A stretch of DNA of 64,000 nucleotides from Nitratireductor alexandrii (GCF_004000215.1 NZ_RBVY01000004.1:1-64000); one strand, 5' to 3'; positions 30,366 to 41,847 are shown, numbered from the stretch's first letter. Numbers and translations: made by a program. Notes: generated from the sequence alone by a model not told the origin.

Positions 30366-32983
30366 GAAGCGTCCGATGGGCCGCCCGCCTTGGCGGTTTT
30401 CTTGGTCTTCGCGCCGGTCTTGCCGGCGGCGGGCTTCTTGGCCTTGCTTGTCTTCTTCGCGCCGCCCGACTTTGTCTTGCCGGCCCGTTCGGCGATCAGC
30501 GCGACCGCCTCCTCGAGCGTGACGCTGGCCGGATCCTTGCCTTTCGGCAGGGTGGCGTTGACCTTGCCGAAATTCGCGTAAGGCCCGTAGCGCCCGTCGC
30601 GCACGGTCACCTTGCCGCCGCCGTCTGGATGGTCGCCGAGATCCTTCAAAACCGTGGCCGCGCCGCGCCGCGCGCCGCCCTTGGCCTGCTTTTCGGCCAG
30701 CACCGTGACGGCCCGGTTGATGCCGACGCTGAAGACGTCCTCGACCGATTCGAGATTGGCATAGGTGCCGTCATGCAACAGGAACGGCCCGTAACGGCCG
30801 ATTCCGGCCGAGATCATTTTTTGCGTCTCGGGATGTTGGCCGACATCGCGCGGCAGCGACAGCAGCGCGAGCGCGCGCTCCAGGTCGATCGTGTCCGGCG
30901 TCCAGCCCTTGGGCAGGCTGGACCGTTTGGCCTCCTTGCCTTCGCCGCGCTGAACATAGGGGCCGAACCGGCCCGATTTCAGCGCGATCGGCTCATCCGT
31001 GTAGGGATCGACGCCCAGCGCCTTGTCGCCGGTGTCGCCGCTCGCGCCGTTGCCGTCGGCGCCGTCGCCGAGCTGGCGCGTATAGCCGCATTCGGGATAG
31101 TTGGAGCAGCCGACGAAGGCGCCGTAGCGTCCGAGCTTCAGCGAAAGCTGGCCGGTGCCGCAGCGCGGGCAGGCGCGGGGCTCGCCCCCGTCCTCGCGGG
31201 CCGGAAACACCAGCGGCGCCAGTTCCTCGTTGAGCGCGTCGAGCACCTCGGTGACGCGCAGTTCCTTGATGTCGGCGACCGCGGCCGAAAAATCGCGCCA
31301 GAATTCGCGCAGCACGTCCTTCCAGGCGAGCTTGCCGTCGGAAATCTCGTCGAGCTTTTCCTCCAGCGCGGCGGTGAAGTCGTATTCGACGTAGCGCTCG
31401 AAAAAGCTTTCCAGAAAGGCGATCACCAGCCGCCCCTTGGCCTCCGGGATCAGCCGGCGCTTGTCGATCTCGACATAGCCGCGATCCTCCAGCGTCTTCA
31501 GCGTCGCGGCATAGGTCGAGGGCCGGCCGATGCCGAGCTCTTCCATCTTCTTGATCAGCGAGGCTTCCGAATAGCGCGGCGGCGGCTCGGTCGTGTGCTT
31601 GGTGACATCGATTTTGTCGCGGGCGACGCTCTCGCCGGCCTCGATCTGCGGCAGCCGGCGGTCCTCCTCGTCTTCGCTGTCCTCGTCGCGCCGGTCGGCA
31701 TAGGCGGCCAGGAACCCGTCGAACTTGACCACCGAGCCGACGGCGCGCAGCCCCGCCATGCGGGCGCCCTCGCGCGCCTCGATCTCCACGGTCGTGCGCT
31801 CGATCTCGGCGGCGTTCATCTGGCTGGCGATGGCGCGTTTCCACACCAGGTCGTAAAGCCGCGCCTGGTCACTGTCCAGGATCGCGCGCATCTGCTCCGG
31901 CGTGCGCGAGAAATCCGTCGGGCGGATCGCCTCGTGCGCCTCCTGGGCGTTCTTGGCCTTGGTCGAATAGACCCTGGGCTTGTCTGGCACGTAGGAGGCG
32001 CCGAACGTGTCGGCGATCGCGCCGCGCGCGGCCTCGATCGCCTCCGGCGCGATCTGGACGCCGTCGGTTCGCATATAGGTGATCAGGCCGGTGGTTTCGC
32101 CGTCGACGTCCAGGCCTTCATAAAGCCGTTGCGCGACCTGCATGGTGCGCGAGGCCGAAAATCCCAGGCGCGAGGAGGCCGCCTGCTGCAGCGTCGAGGT
32201 GGTGAAGGGCGGCGGCGGGTTGCGGCGGGTGGGTTTGGCTTCGACGTCGGCGACCGTGAACGAGGCCGCGTCCAGCATCGCCTTGATGGTGTCGGCCTGC
32301 TCCTGGCTGTCGATGTCGAGCTTTTGCAGTTTTTTGCCGTCGAAGGCGGTCAGCCGGGCCTCGAAACCTTCCTGGCGCGGCGTCGTCAGGCTGGCGGCGA
32401 TCTGCCAATAGTCCTGGCGCACGAAACGCTCGATTTCCGCCTCGCGGTCGCACACCAGCCGCAGCGCCACCGACTGCACGCGCCCGGCCGAGCGGGCGCC
32501 GGGCAGCTTGCGCCACAGCACCGGCGACAGCGTGAAGCCGACCAGATAGTCGAGCGCCCGCCGGGCGAGATAGGCGTCGACCAGCGGCACGTCGATGTCG
32601 CGCGGATTGGCCATCGCGTCGAGCACGGCCTTTTTTGTGATCGCGTTGAAGACCACGCGCCGCACGGGCTTGTCCTTCAGGGCGCGTTTTTGGCGCAGCA
32701 CCTCCAGCACGTGCCACGAAATGGCCTCGCCTTCGCGATCCGGGTCGGTGGCGAGCACCAGGCCGTCGGCCTCCTTGACCGCCTTGGCGATATCGCTCAG
32801 CCGCTTGGAGGCGGGGCCGTCGACTTGCCAGGACATCGAAAAATCCTCGTCCGGCAGCACCGAGCCGTCCTTGGCCGGCAGGTCGCGCACATGGCCGAAC
32901 GACGCCAGAACCTTATAATCCCGACCGAGATATTTGTTGATTGTTTTCGCCTTGGCCGGCGATTCGACGATGACGACGTCCAT
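30362..32983 (-). CDS. topA: DNA topoisomerase I
   Basis: 873-aa type IA topoisomerase that relaxes negative supercoils. It starts MDVVIVESPAKAKTINKYLG (TOPRIM domain). The active-site tyrosine is Tyr303 in ITYMRTDG. A CxxC zinc finger follows (CPRCGTGQLSL...GCSNYPEC, about 613-640), and the tail is a lysine/alanine/glycine-rich DNA-binding extension with degenerate repeats of the RYGPF/FGPYV type. The ATG at 32983 is chosen over an upstream in-frame ATG because it matches the family start. Confidence 0.94.
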   Translation of the reverse strand: MDVVIVESPAKAKTINKYLGRDYKVLASFGHVRDLPAKDGSVLPDEDFSMSWQVDGPASKRLSDIAKAVKEADGLVLATDPDREGEAISWHVLEVLRQKRALKDKPVRRVVFNAITKKAVLDAMANPRDIDVPLVDAYLARRALDYLVGFTLSPVLWRKLPGARSAGRVQSVALRLVCDREAEIERFVRQDYWQIAASLTTPRQEGFEARLTAFDGKKLQKLDIDSQEQADTIKAMLDAASFTVADVEAKPTRRNPPPPFTTSTLQQAASSRLGFSASRTMQVAQRLYEGLDVDGETTGLITYMRTDGVQIAPEAIEAARGAIADTFGASYVPDKPRVYSTKAKNAQEAHEAIRPTDFSRTPEQMRAILDSDQARLYDLVWKRAIASQMNAAEIERTTVEIEAREGARMAGLRAVGSVVKFDGFLAAYADRRDEDSEDEEDRRLPQIEAGESVARDKIDVTKHTTEPPPRYSEASLIKKMEELGIGRPSTYAATLKTLEDRGYVEIDKRRLIPEAKGRLVIAFLESFFERYVEYDFTAALEEKLDEISDGKLAWKDVLREFWRDFSAAVADIKELRVTEVLDALNEELAPLVFPAREDGGEPRACPRCGTGQLSLKLGRYGAFVGCSNYPECGYTRQLGDGADGNGASGDTGDKALGVDPYTDEPIALKSGRFGPYVQRGEGKEAKRSSLPKGWTPDTIDLERALALLSLPRDVGQHPETQKMISAGIGRYGPFLLHDGTYANLESVEDVFSVGINRAVTVLAEKQAKGGARRGAATVLKDLGDHPDGGGKVTVRDGRYGPYANFGKVNATLPKGKDPASVTLEEAVALIAERAGKTKSGGAKKTSKAKKPAAGKTGAKTKKTAKAGGPSDAS

Positions 32984-33271
32984 ATCTATGCGATGTCCCT
33001 GTGGCGCCGCCGGCGCCGGAATGTGTCCGTGCACGCCGTTCTTGGGCCAAATCAGTGCGTCACATGGCGGGGCTTTCGGGCGGGGTCAAGTCCCGGCACC
33101 CAAATTGGAGCTTCGGCAACCAGGGATTTGCATCGGGGTGCGCGCATGGAGATTTACAACCCAAAGTGACGATGCTAAGTGTAGTTGTAGAAGTGCAAAA
33201 AGGGCGACAAGTCGTCGCCAGGCAGGCCCTGCCGGGGCGGATCGCCCTTGTGCCGACGCATACTTCAACGC

Positions 33272-33310
33272 ACGGATCAACGACTATCGAAACGGACCAA
33301 CGATTATCGA
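33272..33310. repeat. Two direct repeats in the topA / 74-aa gene intergenic region
   Basis: ACGGATCAACGACTATCGA (33272-33290) and ACGGACCAACGATTATCGA (33292-33310) differ at two of 19 positions and are spaced exactly 20 bp, about two helical turns. They lie 34 bases before the ATG of the 74-aa protein. They look like a tandem binding site. The rest of 32984-33271 contains no gene; a weak GGCGAC/GTCGCC hairpin lies at about 33207-33223. Confidence 0.55.
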
Positions 33311-33343
33311 ATAAGAAAAACAAAAGGTGCTGGCCATTTCGCA

Positions 33344-33568
33344 ATGACGCAGAACCGGACCTACCGCAGAACCGAGACGCTGGACTTCATGCAGTCTATG
33401 CTGGCACAGTTGCGGACCATGGCCGAGGCGGAACAGTTGGAAATGCTCGCATATCTGATCGAAATGGCCTATGTCGAAGCCAGCGACATCAATCGCGGCG
33501 AAAGATCCCGGCGCAACAATGGCGGCGACGACCCCTATTCGAGCCCGCACGGCACGCGCCGGCAATAA
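33344..33568 (+). CDS. Small conserved hypothetical protein (74 aa)
   Basis: The protein starts MTQNRTYRRTETLDFMQSML. The central part (TLDFMQSMLAQLRTMAEAEQ to EMLAYLIEMAYVEASDI, about 12-48) is an amphipathic helical segment of a kind seen in short rhizobial proteins of unknown role. The C-terminus is hydrophilic and likely disordered. The ATG at 33344 is preferred; an open frame to 33248 is upstream DNA with the direct repeats. No function is suggested by domain content. Confidence 0.65.
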   Translation: MTQNRTYRRTETLDFMQSMLAQLRTMAEAEQLEMLAYLIEMAYVEASDINRGERSRRNNGGDDPYSSPHGTRRQ

Positions 33569-33789
33569 TCCCGCAATAGTTTTGTCGAGGCGCCGTCGCG
33601 CCGCCGGGCCTGTCCTTCCGGATTGACGGCCGGCCGGCTTGTGTCGCCGTGACGCGGCGGCGATAGGCGGTGTTTCGCCGTCCAAATCGGTGGAGCGGTC
33701 AAAAAGATCGCCTTGGGGGCTTGATCCGGAGTTCCCCTCGCAGCATGTATGCGCCGCAATCGGATCAGCAGAAAGATTAAAGGTTGGAA

Positions 33790-34197
33790 TTGAAGAAGCA
33801 GGACAAGGATTTCGTCCAAAGACGCAACGACGCGATGGCCGCCAAGGCCGCGCTTCTGGAAAAGTTCAAGAACAGACCCAGCGAAGACGACCCGGCCGTG
33901 CAGGCGCGTATCGCCGAGCGCAAGGCGATTGCGGAGGCGCGTGAACAGCGCCGCAAGCAACGTGAAGCCGAGCGGCAGGCCAAGCGCGCCGAGGAAGCGC
34001 GCCTGAAGGCCGAGCGCGAGGCCGCGCTCGAGGCCGAGCGACTGGCGCGCGAGGAAGAAGAGCGTCGTCTGGAGCAGCAACGCCGCGCCGAGGAATTGGC
34101 CAAGCGTGCCGAGAGCCTCGTCGACGACGCCGCCCTCAAGGCTAAGCGTGACGCGCGTTACGCCGCCCGCAAGGCGCGGGTGCGCAAGATCGGCTGA
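33790..34197 (+). CDS. DUF6481 family coiled-coil protein
   Basis: 135-aa highly charged protein. The first part (KKQDKDFVQRRNDAMAAKAALLEKF) is the family signature, and residues ~40-115 are a Glu/Arg/Lys/Ala-rich heptad-like coiled coil. No ATG is available in frame before codon ~16. A TTG start is needed, and TTG at 33790 fits best because AAAGG lies 6 bases before it (another TTG is at 33784, after a stop at 33778). The function is unknown; it is common in alphaproteobacteria. Confidence 0.7.
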   Translation: MKKQDKDFVQRRNDAMAAKAALLEKFKNRPSEDDPAVQARIAERKAIAEAREQRRKQREAERQAKRAEEARLKAEREAALEAERLAREEEERRLEQQRRAEELAKRAESLVDDAALKAKRDARYAARKARVRKIG

Positions 34198-34328
34198 GGT
34201 CCGCTCTGCGGCGGCTCCCGGCTGTCGCGGTCGACTATCCCCGTCGTTTGGCGCACGGTCCGAAGACCGGCGTGGCGATCGCGGTCGCCGCGCGTCTTGG
34301 CGTTGGCGCGGGCTCGGCCGAGCCGGCC

Positions 34329-35543
34329 TCAGCCTGACCGCAGCGCGTCGGCCAGCGGGTCGGCCAGGTCGCCCTGCGCCCGCGTTTCGACGCGCTCCAG
34401 GCCCAGCCAGTGCGCCAGGCTGCGCAGTTCGCCGGCCAGCGCCTCGGCGGTATGGGCCGGCGCGTGCGGCTCTGCGAAGGCGGTATTGACCCGCAGCGTC
34501 GACGCCGCGCGGTCGGCCTTGACGCAAAGGCGCGCCACGATCGCTTCGCCGAGCCGGAACGGCAGCACGTAATAGCCGTGCACCCGCTTGTCGGCTGGGG
34601 TGTAGATCTCGATGCGGTAGCGGAAGCCGAACAGTCTTTGCGCACGCCCGCGTTCCCACACAAGCGGATCGAACGGCGCCAGCAGTGCCTGGCCGCCGAC
34701 CCGTCGCGGCGTGCGCGCATCCTTGGTCAGGAAGGCTTTCTGCGACCAGCCCTCCACGCGCACCGGCAGCAGGTCGCCGGTCTCGACCAGTTCGTCAAGC
34801 CGCGGGTCGGCGTCTTTGGGCGACAGCCGGAAATAGTCGCGCAGATCGGCGGCCGTGGCCACGCCGAGCCCGCGCGCCGACACGCGCAGCAGATGGCGTA
34901 TCGCGTCGGCCGGCTCGGGTGTTTTGGCGTCGTGGATCGCGGCGGGAATGACCCGTTCGGGAAGGTCGTAGCAGCGCTCGAACCCGCGACGCGTCGCGGT
35001 CGTGATCCGGCCGACCCAAAAAAGCCATTCCAGCGCCTGTTTGACCTCACTCCAGCCCCACCAGCCGCCGCTGCCCTTCTGATCCTCGAAATCGGACGCC
35101 GCGATCGGTCCGCGCGCGGCGACCTCCTGGTAAATGCGCTCGATATAGGCGCGGTTTTCCCGCGCGAACGCGGCCAGGCCTTTGTAGATGCCCTGGTTGC
35201 GGCGCGCCTTGTCCATCCGCCACTGCATATAGGGCCACATCTCCACCGGCAGCAGCGAGGCTTCGTGCGCCCAATATTCGAACAGCCGGCGCGGCCGCTT
35301 CCAGGCGGCCCGATCGATCAGCGCCATCGGGTAGGGGCCGAGCCGCGAGAAGGCGGGCATGTAGTGCGCCCGCACCACGGCGCTGACGGAATCGATCTGC
35401 AACAGGCCGGTATGGCGCAGCACCCGGCCTATCGGCCGGAAGTCGCCGACCTGTGGCGGTCGCGAATCGGCAAAACCCTGGGCGGCGAGTGCGATGCGCC
35501 GGGCGGCGGCGAGCGACAGGCTGTCTTTCATGATGCGCGGCAT
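34329..35543 (-). CDS. YcaQ-type DNA glycosylase / winged-helix domain protein
   Basis: 404-aa member of the HTH_42 family, related to E. coli YcaQ (AlkX) and Streptomyces AlkZ, which unhook interstrand crosslinks and bulky alkylated bases. The catalytic motif reads Gln49-Ile50-Asp51 (QxD), as in the YcaQ branch, not the QxQ of AlkZ. The length fits. I use the ATG at 35543 because GGAA lies before it; MKDS at 35531 is an alternative. No LexA box is visible upstream. Function is inferred from family and motif. Confidence 0.8.
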   Translation of the reverse strand: MPRIMKDSLSLAAARRIALAAQGFADSRPPQVGDFRPIGRVLRHTGLLQIDSVSAVVRAHYMPAFSRLGPYPMALIDRAAWKRPRRLFEYWAHEASLLPVEMWPYMQWRMDKARRNQGIYKGLAAFARENRAYIERIYQEVAARGPIAASDFEDQKGSGGWWGWSEVKQALEWLFWVGRITTATRRGFERCYDLPERVIPAAIHDAKTPEPADAIRHLLRVSARGLGVATAADLRDYFRLSPKDADPRLDELVETGDLLPVRVEGWSQKAFLTKDARTPRRVGGQALLAPFDPLVWERGRAQRLFGFRYRIEIYTPADKRVHGYYVLPFRLGEAIVARLCVKADRAASTLRVNTAFAEPHAPAHTAEALAGELRSLAHWLGLERVETRAQGDLADPLADALRSG

Positions 35544-35730
35544 GGTTTCCGGGGGCGATGACGGTTCGTGCGACGAGACGACGCGTATGCCCTCCCGTCA
35601 ACCCGAAAGCGGCGGCGGCGCGGCCGTCTGCTGCCAATCCTGTCATCAGGCCCGGTGCGGGCTTGTGGCGCGCCCCGCCGTCCGCCTCGCGGTTGGGGGG
35701 CGAGGCGGGCTACCGCGATTTTGCCAAGGT

Positions 35731-35760
35731 TTGACTTGCTTCGCTGTGATGGCTGCGCTA
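35731..35760 (+). promoter_or_regulatory. Candidate promoter of the nuo operon
   Basis: TTGACT at 35731-35736 is a good -35 element, and CGCTAA/GCGCTA about 18-19 bases further on could be the -10. It lies in the 333-bp gap before nuoA and would leave a leader of about 110 bases. The remainder of the gap (35544-35730) shows no feature. Confidence 0.35.
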
Positions 35761-35876
35761 ACCGTCGCCGCGTTGCAACATGAGCATGAACTCCGTCGCG
35801 TCGCCCGACGATTTTCGGCGCCTTGAGCGCGCCGAAGGGCGGCAAAAGGCGCGGAAAGGCTCCGGAAGGCTGGGCA

Positions 35877-36242
35877 ATGAACGAACTCCTCGTTTCATAT
35901 CTCCCGATCGTGATTTTCATCGGCGTGGCGCTTGTCATCGGCATTGCCCTGCTGGCGGCGCCCTTCATCGTCGCCTACCAGAACCCGGATCCCGAAAAGC
36001 TCTCCGCCTATGAATGCGGCTTCAACGCCTTCGACGACGCGCGCATGAAGTTCGACGTGCGGTTCTATCTGGTATCGATCCTGTTCATCATCTTCGACCT
36101 CGAGGTCGCGTTCCTGTTTCCCTGGGCGGTGTCGTTCGGCGAGATCGGCTGGCTCGGCTTCTGGTCGATGATGGTCTTCCTTGCCGTCCTGACGATCGGC
36201 TTTATCTACGAATGGAAAAAGGGAGCGCTGGAATGGGATTGA
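35877..36242 (+). CDS. nuoA: NADH-quinone oxidoreductase subunit A
   Basis: 121-aa inner-membrane subunit of complex I (three helices) that sits next to the quinone channel. The motif [20 protein letters not shown] (about 42-61) is the ND3 loop with the conserved cysteine. The ATG at 35877 gives standard length. It overlaps nuoB by ten bases. It is the first gene of the nuo operon. Confidence 0.95.
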   Translation: MNELLVSYLPIVIFIGVALVIGIALLAAPFIVAYQNPDPEKLSAYECGFNAFDDARMKFDVRFYLVSILFIIFDLEVAFLFPWAVSFGEIGWLGFWSMMVFLAVLTIGFIYEWKKGALEWD

Positions 36243-36814
36243 CCTCCGGTTCAGACACCCTCGTCGCCCCGCGGCCCAAGGGCATCATCGATCCGAACAC
36301 GGGCAAGCCGATCGGCGCCGACGACGCGTTTTTCGGCGACATCAACAGCGAGCTGGCCGACAAGGGTTTTCTCGTCACCTCTTCGGAATCGCTCGTCACC
36401 TGGGCGCGCACGGGGTCGCTGATGTGGATGACCTTCGGCCTGGCCTGCTGCGCGGTCGAGATGATGCATGTGTCGATGCCGCGCTACGACGCCGAGCGCT
36501 TCGGCGTCGCCCCGCGCGCCAGCCCGCGCCAGTCCGACGTCATGATCGTGGCCGGCACGCTGACCAATAAGATGGCGCCGGCGCTGCGCAAGGTCTATGA
36601 CCAGATGCCCGAGCCGCGTTACGTCATCTCGATGGGCTCGTGCGCCAATGGCGGCGGCTACTACCATTATTCCTATTCGGTGGTGCGCGGCTGCGACCGG
36701 GTGGTGCCGGTCGACATCTACGTGCCCGGTTGCCCGCCCACGGCGGAGGCGCTGCTTTACGGCATCTTGCTTCTGCAAAAGAAGATCCGCCGCACCGGCA
36801 CGATCGAGCGCTAG
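36233..36814 (+). CDS. nuoB: NADH-quinone oxidoreductase subunit B
   Basis: 193-aa peripheral-arm subunit that carries cluster N2, the electron donor to quinone. The four cluster ligands are visible: the adjacent pair Cys72-Cys73, then Cys137 and Cys167. The start codon lies inside the nuoA end (10-base overlap), consistent with coupling. Confidence 0.95.
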   Translation: MGLTSGSDTLVAPRPKGIIDPNTGKPIGADDAFFGDINSELADKGFLVTSSESLVTWARTGSLMWMTFGLACCAVEMMHVSMPRYDAERFGVAPRASPRQSDVMIVAGTLTNKMAPALRKVYDQMPEPRYVISMGSCANGGGYYHYSYSVVRGCDRVVPVDIYVPGCPPTAEALLYGILLLQKKIRRTGTIER

Positions 36815-36830
36815 ATTTCGGGATCGGCAA

Positions 36831-37430
36831 ATGAGCGAAGCGCTGAAAGACCTGGCCGCCTACGTGTCCGAACGCCTCGACGGGCGTATCGAGGATGCTG
36901 TCGTGGCCTTCGGCGAACTCACGCTGACGGTGGCGCCGGGCGACGTGCTGGAAGTGCTCGCCTTCCTCAAGCGCGACGTCCAGTGCCAGTTCGTCTCCAT
37001 GATCGACATTTGCGGCGTCGACTATCCGGCGCGCGAAAAGCGCTTCGACGTGGTCTATCACCTGTTGTCGCCGCGCCAGAACCTGCGCGTGCGCCTTCGT
37101 GTCATGACCGACGAGGACACGCCCGTTCCCTCCGCCACCCCGGTCTATCCGGGGGCGGACTGGTTCGAGCGCGAGGCCTACGATCTCTACGGCATCCTGT
37201 TTTCGGGCCATCCCGACCTGCGCCGCCTGTTGACCGATTACGGCTTCGAGGGCCATCCCCTGCGCAAGGATTTTCCGCTCACCGGCTTTGTCGAGGTGCG
37301 CTACGACGACGAGGCCAAGCGCGTCGTCTACGAGCCGGTCGAATTGAAGCAGGAATTCCGCAATTTCGACTTCCTCTCGCCCTGGGAAGGCACCGACTAC
37401 GTGCTGCCCGGCGACGAGAAGGCCAAGTGA
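36831..37430 (+). CDS. nuoC: NADH-quinone oxidoreductase subunit C
   Basis: 199-aa 30-kDa subunit without cofactors, contacting NuoD and NuoB. Family motifs are present: [19 protein letters not shown] (about 114-132) and LRKDFPL. It is a separate gene, not fused to nuoD as in E. coli. The ATG at 36831 follows nuoB by 16 bases. Two non-canonical genes separate it from nuoD. Confidence 0.94.
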   Translation: MSEALKDLAAYVSERLDGRIEDAVVAFGELTLTVAPGDVLEVLAFLKRDVQCQFVSMIDICGVDYPAREKRFDVVYHLLSPRQNLRVRLRVMTDEDTPVPSATPVYPGADWFEREAYDLYGILFSGHPDLRRLLTDYGFEGHPLRKDFPLTGFVEVRYDDEAKRVVYEPVELKQEFRNFDFLSPWEGTDYVLPGDEKAK

Positions 37431-37445
37431 TGGGGATGAACCGCC

Positions 37446-37631
37446 ATGGCGCGCCTTGTCGTCCTTATCCTTCTCGCGGCGATCGTGGTTGGCGCGGTGT
37501 GGTATGTGTGGACGCGGATCGCGGGTCGGCCGTTCGTCAACGACACGGTCGGCAAGATTTTGGTGGCGTTGACCGTCGCCGGTCTGGCGCTGTGGCTGTT
37601 TGGCGGCGGCGCGCTGTTCGGGCAGGGGTGA
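37446..37631 (+). CDS. Small two-helix membrane protein inside the nuo operon (61 aa)
   Basis: The protein consists of two hydrophobic segments (about 3-22 and 36-57) joined by a short polar loop (TRIAGRPFVNDTVGK). It starts 15 bases after the nuoC stop and ends 7 bases before the GFA gene, in the same direction, so it must be co-transcribed with nuo. It does not match any core complex I subunit. A membrane accessory or assembly role is inference from position only. Confidence 0.6.
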   Translation: MARLVVLILLAAIVVGAVWYVWTRIAGRPFVNDTVGKILVALTVAGLALWLFGGGALFGQG

Positions 37632-37638
37632 TCGGCCG

Positions 37639-38070
37639 ATGACGACGCTCAGCGGACAATGTCTTTGCGGCGCGGTGCGTTTTACCGCCACCCCGGTCGG
37701 TGAGACCATGGGTGTGTGTCATTGCGGCATGTGCCGGCGCTGGACGGGCGGCACCTTCATGTCGACCGACTGCGGCTCGAGCGTGCGCTTCGAGGCCGAA
37801 GAGGCGCTCGGCCGTTATCGCGGCTCGGATTGGGGCGAGCGGCTTTTCTGCCGGTCCTGCGGCGCGACCCTTCTGTGGCAGACCCAGGACGGCGCCAACC
37901 AGCACGTGTCGATCCACGCTTTCGACGATCCGGAGGCGTTCCGCTTCGACAGCCAGATCTTTATCGATCGCAAGCCCGCCAATTACAGTTTCGCCAACGA
38001 GACGCGCACCATGACCGAGGCCGAAGTTTTCGCGCTGTTTGCGCCGAATTCCAGCGAGGGCGCGCAATGA
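37639..38070 (+). CDS. GFA family zinc protein inside the nuo operon
   Basis: 143-aa protein of the GFA (glutathione-dependent formaldehyde-activating) fold. The zinc ligands are CLCG (about 8-11), CHCGMCRRW (about 27-35) and FCRSCGATL (about 74-82). The biochemical role of most GFA proteins is unknown; the formaldehyde function has been questioned even for the founder. Its TGA overlaps the nuoD ATG (ATGA at 38067-38070), so it is translationally coupled to nuoD. Confidence 0.82.
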   Translation: MTTLSGQCLCGAVRFTATPVGETMGVCHCGMCRRWTGGTFMSTDCGSSVRFEAEEALGRYRGSDWGERLFCRSCGATLLWQTQDGANQHVSIHAFDDPEAFRFDSQIFIDRKPANYSFANETRTMTEAEVFALFAPNSSEGAQ

Positions 38071-39257
38071 CCGAGCATTCCGTCCGCAACTTCAACATCA
38101 ATTTCGGCCCGCAGCATCCCGCCGCGCACGGCGTTCTGCGCCTGGTGCTGGAGCTCGACGGCGAGGTGGTCGAGCGCGTCGATCCGCATATCGGCCTTTT
38201 GCATCGCGGCACCGAAAAGCTGATCGAGCACAAGACCTATCTGCAGGCCGTGCCTTATTTCGACCGGCTCGACTATGTCGCGCCGATGAACCAGGAACAC
38301 GCCTTCGCGCTCGCCGTCGAGCGGCTGCTCGAGATCGAGGTGCCCAAGCGCGGCCAGGTGATCCGGGTGCTGTTTTCCGAGATCGGCCGCATCCTGTCGC
38401 ATCTGTTGAACGTCACCACCCAGGCGATGGACGTCGGTGCGCTCACCCCGCCTCTGTGGGGCTTCGAGGAGCGCGAAAAGCTGATGGTGTTTTACGAGCG
38501 CGCCTGCGGGGCGCGCATGCATGCCGCCTATTTCCGCCCCGGTGGCGTGCATCAGGACATTCCCGACCAGCTCGTCGAGGACATCGGCAACTGGATCGAT
38601 CCGTTCATGACCACGGTCAAGAATCTCGACGATCTCCTGACCGACAACCGTATCTTCAAGCAGCGCAATGTCGACATCGGCGTGGTCAAGCTCGACGACG
38701 CCTGGGACTGGGGTTTTTCCGGCGTCATGGTGCGCGGGTCGGGCGCGCGCTGGGACCTGCGCAAGGCGCAGCCCTACGAATGTTATTCGGAGATGGAGTT
38801 CTCGATCCCGATCGGCAAGAACGGCGATTGCTACGATCGCTATCTGATCCGCATGGAGGAGATGCGCCAGTCGGCCGCCATCATGCGCCAGTGCGTCGAC
38901 CGGCTGCTCGGCACGCAGAAGACCGGGCCGGTTTCCAACACCGACGGCAAGGTCGTGCCGCCCAAGCGCGCCGCCATGAAACGGTCGATGGAAGCCCTGA
39001 TCCATCATTTCAAACTGTATACCGAGGGCTACCGGGTGCCCGAGGGCGAGGTTTATGCCGCCGTCGAGGCGCCGAAGGGCGAGTTCGGCGTCTATCTCGT
39101 CTCCGACGGCTCCAACAAACCCTATCGCTGCAAGCTGCGCGCGCCGGGCTTTGCCCATTTGCAGGCGATGGATTTTCTGTGCCGCGGCCACATGCTGGCC
39201 GACGTCTCCGCCGTTCTCGGTTCCCTCGACATCGTTTTCGGAGAGGTCGACAGATAA
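38067..39257 (+). CDS. nuoD: NADH-quinone oxidoreductase subunit D
   Basis: 396-aa 49-kDa subunit that forms the quinone-binding site with NuoB. Typical segments are [22 protein letters not shown] (about 12-33), where the His of QHPAAHG lies near quinone, and [12 protein letters not shown]. The length is standard. Its ATG is embedded in the GFA stop region, and its stop overlaps the nuoE ATG by one base. Confidence 0.95.
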   Translation: MTEHSVRNFNINFGPQHPAAHGVLRLVLELDGEVVERVDPHIGLLHRGTEKLIEHKTYLQAVPYFDRLDYVAPMNQEHAFALAVERLLEIEVPKRGQVIRVLFSEIGRILSHLLNVTTQAMDVGALTPPLWGFEEREKLMVFYERACGARMHAAYFRPGGVHQDIPDQLVEDIGNWIDPFMTTVKNLDDLLTDNRIFKQRNVDIGVVKLDDAWDWGFSGVMVRGSGARWDLRKAQPYECYSEMEFSIPIGKNGDCYDRYLIRMEEMRQSAAIMRQCVDRLLGTQKTGPVSNTDGKVVPPKRAAMKRSMEALIHHFKLYTEGYRVPEGEVYAAVEAPKGEFGVYLVSDGSNKPYRCKLRAPGFAHLQAMDFLCRGHMLADVSAVLGSLDIVFGEVDR

Positions 39258-40453
39258 TGAGCGTCCGCCGTCTCGCAGAGCCAGCCGTTCAGCCAGCCGC
39301 CTTCGCCTTCAACCGTGCGAACGCGGCGGAGGCGAAGAAATGGGTCAAGAAATATCCCAAGGGGCGTGAGCAGTCCGCCGTCATCCCGCTTTTGATGATC
39401 GCCCAGGAGCAGGAGGGCTGGGTCACGCGCGCCGCGATCGAGACGATCGCCGACATGCTCGACATGCCCTATATCCGCGCGCTCGAGGTTGCCACCTTCT
39501 ACACTCAGTTCCAGTTGAAGCCGGTCGGCACCCGTGCCCATATCCAGGTCTGCGGCACGACGCCGTGCATGCTGCGCGGCTCCGAGGCGCTGATGCAGGT
39601 GTGCCGCGACAAGATCCACCCCGAGCCGTTCCACACCAATGCCGACGGCACCTTGTCGTGGGAAGAGGTCGAGTGTCAGGGCGCGTGCGTGAACGCGCCG
39701 ATGATCATGATCTTCAAGGACAGCTACGAGGATTTGACGCCCGAGCGGCTCGGCGAGATCATCGACGCCTTCGCGGCCGGCAACGGCAAGGACGTCAAGC
39801 CCGGCCCGCAGACCGAGCGTTTCTTCTCCGCGCCCGAAACCGGTTTCACCAGCCTGACCGACGAGAAGGCGGTTTTGAAGGCGACGCGCGCCAAGCCGTC
39901 CGCGTCGCGCAAGGCCAAGGGCGATCCGGTGCCGCCGTCGAAGTCGGCAAAGCCGAAGACCGACGCCATCGAGACCAGCCCGGCGGTCAAGACCCCGTCC
40001 AGGGTCAAGGCGAGCGCCAATGGCGAGAAGGCGGCCAGCGTGTCGGCGCCGAAGGCCGATCGGCGCGCGGCCAACAAGGCCGAACCCGCCGTGGAGGGGG
40101 CCGACAAGCCGCGCAAGGCCCGCACGGCCCCCGCCAAGTCGGCGAGCGCCAAGCCGCAAAAACCGTCTCTGCTCGACAAGGACCGCCCGATCGGCATGGA
40201 GCGCCCGGCCGCCCCCGACGATCTGCGCCTGATTTCCGGAGTCGGACCGAAGATCGAAAAGACCCTGCACGAGCTCGGCATCTTCACCTATGGCCAGGTT
40301 GCGCGCTGGACCAAGGCCGAGCGCGCCTGGGTCGACGGGTTCCTGAAGTTCCACGGCCGCATCGAGCGCGAGGAGTGGATCAAGCAGGCCAAGGCGCTCG
40401 CCAAGGGCGGCGAGGCCGAATATGTCCGCGTTTTCGGCAAGAAGCCGAGGTGA
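39257..40453 (+). CDS. nuoE: NADH-quinone oxidoreductase subunit E with long C-terminal extension
   Basis: 398-aa subunit, more than twice the length of E. coli NuoE (166 aa). The N-terminal ~190 residues are a normal NuoE with the [2Fe-2S] N1a ligands Cys99, Cys104, Cys140 and Cys144. Then comes a Lys/Ala/Pro-rich, likely disordered linker (about 205-310), followed by a C-terminal domain (about 321-398) with a helix-hairpin-helix-like ISGVGPK motif and GRIER. The same domain closes the protein at 41848. Extended NuoE is known in rhizobia; the role of the extension is unclear. Confidence 0.92.
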   Translation: MSVRRLAEPAVQPAAFAFNRANAAEAKKWVKKYPKGREQSAVIPLLMIAQEQEGWVTRAAIETIADMLDMPYIRALEVATFYTQFQLKPVGTRAHIQVCGTTPCMLRGSEALMQVCRDKIHPEPFHTNADGTLSWEEVECQGACVNAPMIMIFKDSYEDLTPERLGEIIDAFAAGNGKDVKPGPQTERFFSAPETGFTSLTDEKAVLKATRAKPSASRKAKGDPVPPSKSAKPKTDAIETSPAVKTPSRVKASANGEKAASVSAPKADRRAANKAEPAVEGADKPRKARTAPAKSASAKPQKPSLLDKDRPIGMERPAAPDDLRLISGVGPKIEKTLHELGIFTYGQVARWTKAERAWVDGFLKFHGRIEREEWIKQAKALAKGGEAEYVRVFGKKPR

Positions 40454-40463
40454 GGAGACAGTC

Positions 40464-41768
<1,305 letters not shown>

Positions 41769-41847
41769 GGATCGACAAGACGTCACGGACACGCGCAGGA
41801 AGGGACGGGAAACGACCGGGGGAAACCGAAACGGAAGGAGACAGGCC

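Noticed and set aside
30629-33169. 846-aa plus-strand frame opposite topA
   Set aside because: Antisense shadow of a well-supported topoisomerase; composition is not protein-like.
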